Source of the DNA: Collinsella sp.
GTDB taxonomy: Bacteria > Actinomycetota > Coriobacteriia > Coriobacteriales > Coriobacteriaceae
Assembly (NCBI GenBank): GCA_022728415.1
Contig: JAIJJM010000072.1
Location: forward strand, 1 to 8,393
Reading direction: 5' to 3'
DNA length: 8,393 nt
The translations under genes were made by a program, and so were the position numbers. Numbering within the stretch: the first letter of the stretch is position 1; every line of letters begins with the position of its first letter. The notes beneath the pieces were generated by a model. That model was given only the letters and a program-made list of their open reading frames with translations. It was not told the origin of the DNA and did not search any database. Shown piece after piece: positions 5,543 to 8,393 of this stretch.

Positions 5543-6808
5543 CTAGGCGGTCGGTGCGTTCCTAAACGTGTAGTTGCCCGGAGAGCGCACATTGATATAG
5601 GTTACGCCCTCTACCTGCGAAAGTAACTTGGTCACGATGCGTTCTTTCTTGGCGATATCATCCGAATCGCCCAGCGACACCTCGACGCCATTGTCGAGAT
5701 TTGCCGAGATGGCCTCAACGGAAGGCGTGGAAATATCCTTCACCTGGCCCAAGAACTCGCTCGAAAAACCGCGTGCGTAATCCAGGCCGGCCTTGACGGC
5801 CTTGGAGCTCACCGCCCGACCCGAAACCGGTGCGACATCGGCCGAGACGTCAGTCAACAGCACGGCGCCGTAGTGCTTGGCAAGCGCCAGGGCCGCATCG
5901 ATGCCGGTCAGGGTGTTGGCACCCTCCCCCGATGTGATGACGTTCCCCTGGTCGTCCACCTCGACAGACGTCGACAGCGGAGCGATCCAGGTGTCATCGT
6001 CTCCGATCGCCCAGGCAAGGTCGTCGGAACTGATATACGCAATGGCGATAACTTTACGCTCCGTCGGCGTGATGATAAGCGTATGGGGAAACTGGCGCTG
6101 GATATCCACGCCCGAGACCCACGGGTTTTGCTTGAGGCCCTCGGTGATCTGATCGGGATCCACGTTAAAGAGCGACGTGTTCTCGGGAAGATTGATGAGT
6201 TGCATGGCGTCGTGCTTGGTCACATGCTCGCTACCATTAATCTGGATATCGGTTGCGGCAAACAGGCCAGAGTTGATGACGACGATGGCAATAATGGCAA
6301 GTACGGCCACGGCTGCCAGAATGCCGCCCGCGATCTTGCCCTTACCCTTAATAGCAGAAGCAGCGTCGGTCGTCTTGCTTGCCATGGCACCCAGCGATGA
6401 CAGAGGACTGATGCCCTTTGTTGTCGAAGACGCCTTGGCGGCGGGTACCGATGTCAGTGAACGCGGCTTAGCACCAGCAAACGTACGACCGGCATGCGAC
6501 GCACGAGCTCTCAGCGAAGGCCTGGTCGTCGCCATGGGTCGGGAGGTCTTGGTGCCCATCGCCGGCTTGGGCGTACCCGAAGGACACGGAGCCGGGCGAC
6601 TCGTCTTTTTAGAAGCGGGGCGTCCTCCCAGCTGTGAGCCGACGACCGGGCGCTTGGCAGGACGAACGGGCCCAACAGACTTGGAGGGCATAGCGGACTT
6701 ATGTTGAGGCTGGGCAGATGCGCCGGAACGCCCTCCGGCGCGGCGGAAGGTTGGCTTCGATGCTCTAGAAGCCGAGGAATTTAACTTCCGGTCTGAGCTC
6801 GATGCCAT
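5543..6808 (-). CDS. ftsQ: Cell division protein FtsQ/DivIB with a long basic N-terminal tail
   Basis: Bitopic divisome protein that works with FtsB/FtsL (DivIC/FtsL) to link the Z-ring to septal peptidoglycan synthesis. The 421-residue protein has three parts. Residues 1-157 are a low-complexity Ser/Pro/Ala/Lys/Arg tail with about 30 Lys/Arg and only two acidic residues (D6, D148), including repeated SRP/GRP motifs. A single membrane helix lies at about 159-182 (IAGGILAAVAVLAIIAIVVI). Outside follow the POTRA domain at about 184-253 (FAATDIQINGSEHVTKHDA to ITPTER) and the beta domain ending in YINVRSPGNYTF (404-415). Usual FtsQ proteins are about 250-320 residues; the excess is the tail. The ATG at 6808 overlaps the murB end by 44 nt and has a GGGAGG site (6817-6812) at a short 3-nt spacing. 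A start at a later Met (residue 40 or 84) cannot be excluded. Confidence 0.92.
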   Translation of the reverse strand: MASSSDRKLNSSASRASKPTFRRAGGRSGASAQPQHKSAMPSKSVGPVRPAKRPVVGSQLGGRPASKKTSRPAPCPSGTPKPAMGTKTSRPMATTRPSLRARASHAGRTFAGAKPRSLTSVPAAKASSTTKGISPLSSLGAMASKTTDAASAIKGKGKIAGGILAAVAVLAIIAIVVINSGLFAATDIQINGSEHVTKHDAMQLINLPENTSLFNVDPDQITEGLKQNPWVSGVDIQRQFPHTLIITPTERKVIAIAYISSDDLAWAIGDDDTWIAPLSTSVEVDDQGNVITSGEGANTLTGIDAALALAKHYGAVLLTDVSADVAPVSGRAVSSKAVKAGLDYARGFSSEFLGQVKDISTPSVEAISANLDNGVEVSLGDSDDIAKKERIVTKLLSQVEGVTYINVRSPGNYTFRNAPTA

Positions 6809-7676
6809 ACGCCTCCCTCACCTTTCCGTGAACATGCCTGATAACCGCGGCCACGTCATCGGCCGAGGCGGTTCCGTTATTAACGATAAAATTAGCGTGT
6901 ACGGGCGAAACTTCCGCACCGCCAACCGAAAAACCCTTTAATCCACAATCCTCAATCAACTTGCCCACGCTTGCGTCGGGCGGGTTGCGAAAAACCGATC
7001 CGCAGGATGCACGACCCATGGGCTGCGTGCGCTTGCGGCGCGTCAGGTACCGCTCCATGCGCTCGCGAATGTCGGCCTTGGGCGCGGCCTTGAGCTTAAG
7101 CACGCACTCGAGAATGATCTCGTTACGCGGCAGGCTGCACTCGCGATACCCCCAAGCGATCTCGGATCCTGCATAGTGCTTAATACCGGACGCCGGATCA
7201 AACGTGACCACGTCCTCGACAAGGGAGCCGATCCACTCGCTCCGCGTGCCTGCATTCATGGACACGGCGCCGCCGACCGAACCGGGAATACCGACCGCGA
7301 ACTCAAGGCCCGAAAGACCACGCGACAAGGCGTCGTTGACCAAACGCGCGAACATCACGCCCGCACCAACGGTCAGCGTGCAGCCGTCCTCGGCAACAAC
7401 CGTGCGCTGAAACTCACGTCCCAGCGAGATAACGGCGCCGCGATAACCGGCATCGGCAACTAACAGGTTGGACCCCTTGCCGATAATCACCCACGGCACC
7501 CGCTCGCGGTCAAGCACCGCCACGGCGCGACGCAGGGCATGGTAGCTATGGCACGTCACAAAGAGGTCGGCCTTGCCGCCGATACGATAGCTTGTATGGC
7601 GTGCAAGACGTTCGTCCTCGACCACATCCGTGTCGATCATGCCCGAAAGCGCCATGACGGCGTTAAACAGACCCAT
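6765..7676 (-). CDS. murB: UDP-N-acetylenolpyruvoylglucosamine reductase MurB
   Basis: Cytoplasmic FAD flavoenzyme that reduces UDP-GlcNAc-enolpyruvate with NADPH to UDP-MurNAc, the second committed step of peptidoglycan precursor synthesis. The 303-residue protein shows HTSYRIGGKADL (27-38), the FAD-binding IIGKGSNLL (64-72) and GIPGSVGGAVSMNAG (129-143), the substrate loop YRECSL (178-183), the catalytic proton donor Ser227 in CGSVFRNP (225-232), GLKGFSVGGAEVS (245-257), HANFIVN (260-266), and the C-terminal Glu297 in RPEVKFLG. The length and lack of the extra E. coli-type insertion suit the shorter MurB type of Gram-positives. The ATG at 7676 is 5 nt after the murC stop but has no recognisable Shine-Dalgarno. 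Met8 or Met13 are possible later starts, equally without one; translational coupling to murC is likely. Its end overlaps ftsQ. Confidence 0.96.
   Translation of the reverse strand: MGLFNAVMALSGMIDTDVVEDERLARHTSYRIGGKADLFVTCHSYHALRRAVAVLDRERVPWVIIGKGSNLLVADAGYRGAVISLGREFQRTVVAEDGCTLTVGAGVMFARLVNDALSRGLSGLEFAVGIPGSVGGAVSMNAGTRSEWIGSLVEDVVTFDPASGIKHYAGSEIAWGYRECSLPRNEIILECVLKLKAAPKADIRERMERYLTRRKRTQPMGRASCGSVFRNPPDASVGKLIEDCGLKGFSVGGAEVSPVHANFIVNNGTASADDVAAVIRHVHGKVREAYGIELRPEVKFLGF
6812..6817 (-). promoter_or_regulatory. Ribosome binding site for ftsQ, short spacing, inside murB
   Basis: GGGAGG on the minus strand lies 3 nt before the ATG at 6808 and inside the last 20 codons of murB. The spacing is shorter than ideal, but it is the best site near the 5' end of the ftsQ frame and supports the long basic tail being translated. 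Confidence 0.55.
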
Positions 7677-7681
7677 AGAGG

Positions 7682-8393
7682 TTAAGCGTCTTTCTTGGCA
7701 GTCAGATACTCGATGAACTCGGGGCCGACGGTCGTAACGTCGCCGGCACCCATGGTGAGCAGCAGGTCGCCCTCGCCCACGAGCTTCTCAAGCTCATGGT
7801 TGAGCTCAAGACGGCTGGAGCAGTACACGACCTCCTTGCCGGGGTGCTTGGCGCGAACGGTATCTGCGAGCATCTTTGAGGTAACGCCCGGAATCGGCAT
7901 CTCGCCGGCCGAGAACACATCGATCAACAGCAGCTTATCGGCGTTGGCAAAGGCATCGGCAAAGTCATCGCACAGAGCCTGCAGGCGCGAATAGCGATGC
8001 GGTTGGAATACGACATCGACATGTTTGTAGCCCAGCGAAGAGGCGGCAGCGAGCGTCGCCTTGATCTCGGTGGGATGATGGCCGTAATCGTCAACCACCG
8101 TGATACCGTCGATATCGCCCACGTGGGTAAAGCGACGGCGGACGCCCTCAAAACTCGAAAGTGCCCGAGCGGCGGCATCGATATCGAGGCCTAGGACATG
8201 CGCGACGGTCAAGACGGCCGTGGCGTTGAGCATGTTGTGACGACCGGGGTTGCTCTTAATCTCGACAGCGTGCTCGGTGCCGTCCTCAAAGCGAACGATA
8301 AAGTCGCTCTGGATGCCCTTGACATCCGGATGTACGCAGACGATGTCGTTGTTCTCGGCAAAACCATAGGAAAGCACATGACGGCCCGTCGAC
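7682..8393 (-). CDS. murC: UDP-N-acetylmuramate--L-alanine ligase MurC (partial, N-terminus off the right edge)
   Basis: Cytoplasmic ATP-dependent Mur ligase that adds L-alanine to UDP-MurNAc. About 236 residues are visible, the end of the central domain and the whole C-terminal domain; MurC is usually about 450-480 residues. The window starts inside a codon, and the frame is open through to base 8393, so a GTG at 8377 is an internal valine, not a start. Seen: PGRHNMLNATA (usual PGxHNVLNA), FEGVRRRF, the Mur-ligase motif DDYGHHPTEI, FQPHRYSR, the DVFSAGEMPIPGVTS region, and the closing GAGD turn in LLTMGAGDVT. The DDYGHHPTEI and HRYSR stretches point to MurC (or the related Mpl) rather than MurD/E/F, and position before murB in a division cluster supports MurC. 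The ATP-binding GKT loop is outside the window. Confidence 0.95.
   Translation of the reverse strand, partial: STGRHVLSYGFAENNDIVCVHPDVKGIQSDFIVRFEDGTEHAVEIKSNPGRHNMLNATAVLTVAHVLGLDIDAAARALSSFEGVRRRFTHVGDIDGITVVDDYGHHPTEIKATLAAASSLGYKHVDVVFQPHRYSRLQALCDDFADAFANADKLLLIDVFSAGEMPIPGVTSKMLADTVRAKHPGKEVVYCSSRLELNHELEKLVGEGDLLLTMGAGDVTTVGPEFIEYLTAKKDA

Noticed and set aside
5398..5592. Small minus-strand frame of 64 codons over the ftsQ end and the spacer before ftsZ
   Set aside because: It overlaps the ftsQ C-terminus, has no convincing ribosome site, and covers the promoter-like AT-rich spacer; no recognisable domain.
6721..6740. Inverted repeat CGCCGGA-N6-TCCGGCG that could form a hairpin
   Set aside because: It lies inside the ftsQ coding region (Arg/Gly/Ser codons), has no T-tract on either side, and is explained by GC-rich codons.

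Overview
The window looks like core chromosome of a moderately high-GC Gram-positive. It most resembles the Coriobacteriia (Collinsella-like Actinomycetota). The supporting evidence is the murC-murB-ftsQ-ftsZ order with no ftsA, a lipoprotein-type PstS, and the protein sequences. The genus assignment is an inference from sequence feel, not from a search. Every convincing gene lies on the minus strand, so transcription runs from the right edge (8393) to the left edge (1).

Right part (8393 to 4129): the end of a division and cell-wall (dcw) cluster. In transcription order it holds the 3' half of murC (UDP-MurNAc:L-alanine ligase), murB (UDP-enolpyruvyl-GlcNAc reductase), ftsQ (divisome membrane protein with a POTRA domain and a very long basic cytoplasmic tail) and ftsZ (tubulin-like division GTPase). 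murC/murB are 5 nt apart and murB/ftsQ overlap by 44 nt. ftsZ sits behind a 199-bp gap that holds palindromes and a possible promoter of its own. A strong rho-independent terminator (4129-4163) closes the cluster just after ftsZ.

Left part (4128 to 1): a second tightly packed unit. A 148-bp leader carries two 9-bp direct repeats spaced 11 bp apart, like a Gram-positive PHO box. It is followed by pgeF (YfiH/YlmD/LACC1 family), then pstS, pstC, pstA and the first two thirds of pstB, which runs off the left edge. pgeF and pstS share an ATGA stop/start overlap, and the pst genes overlap or abut, so pgeF appears to be built into the high-affinity phosphate uptake operon.

The genes themselves are well-known families, and I see no mobile element, CRISPR array, tRNA or rRNA. 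The points that merit attention are organisational: a peptidoglycan-editing/purine-phosphorylase family gene coupled to the Pst operon behind a PHO-box-like repeat, the unusual FtsQ tail, a substitution just before the FtsZ GTPase signature, and structured spacers around ftsZ. There is no gene-free stretch longer than 300 bases; the two largest spacers (5344-5542 and 3981-4188) are described feature by feature.
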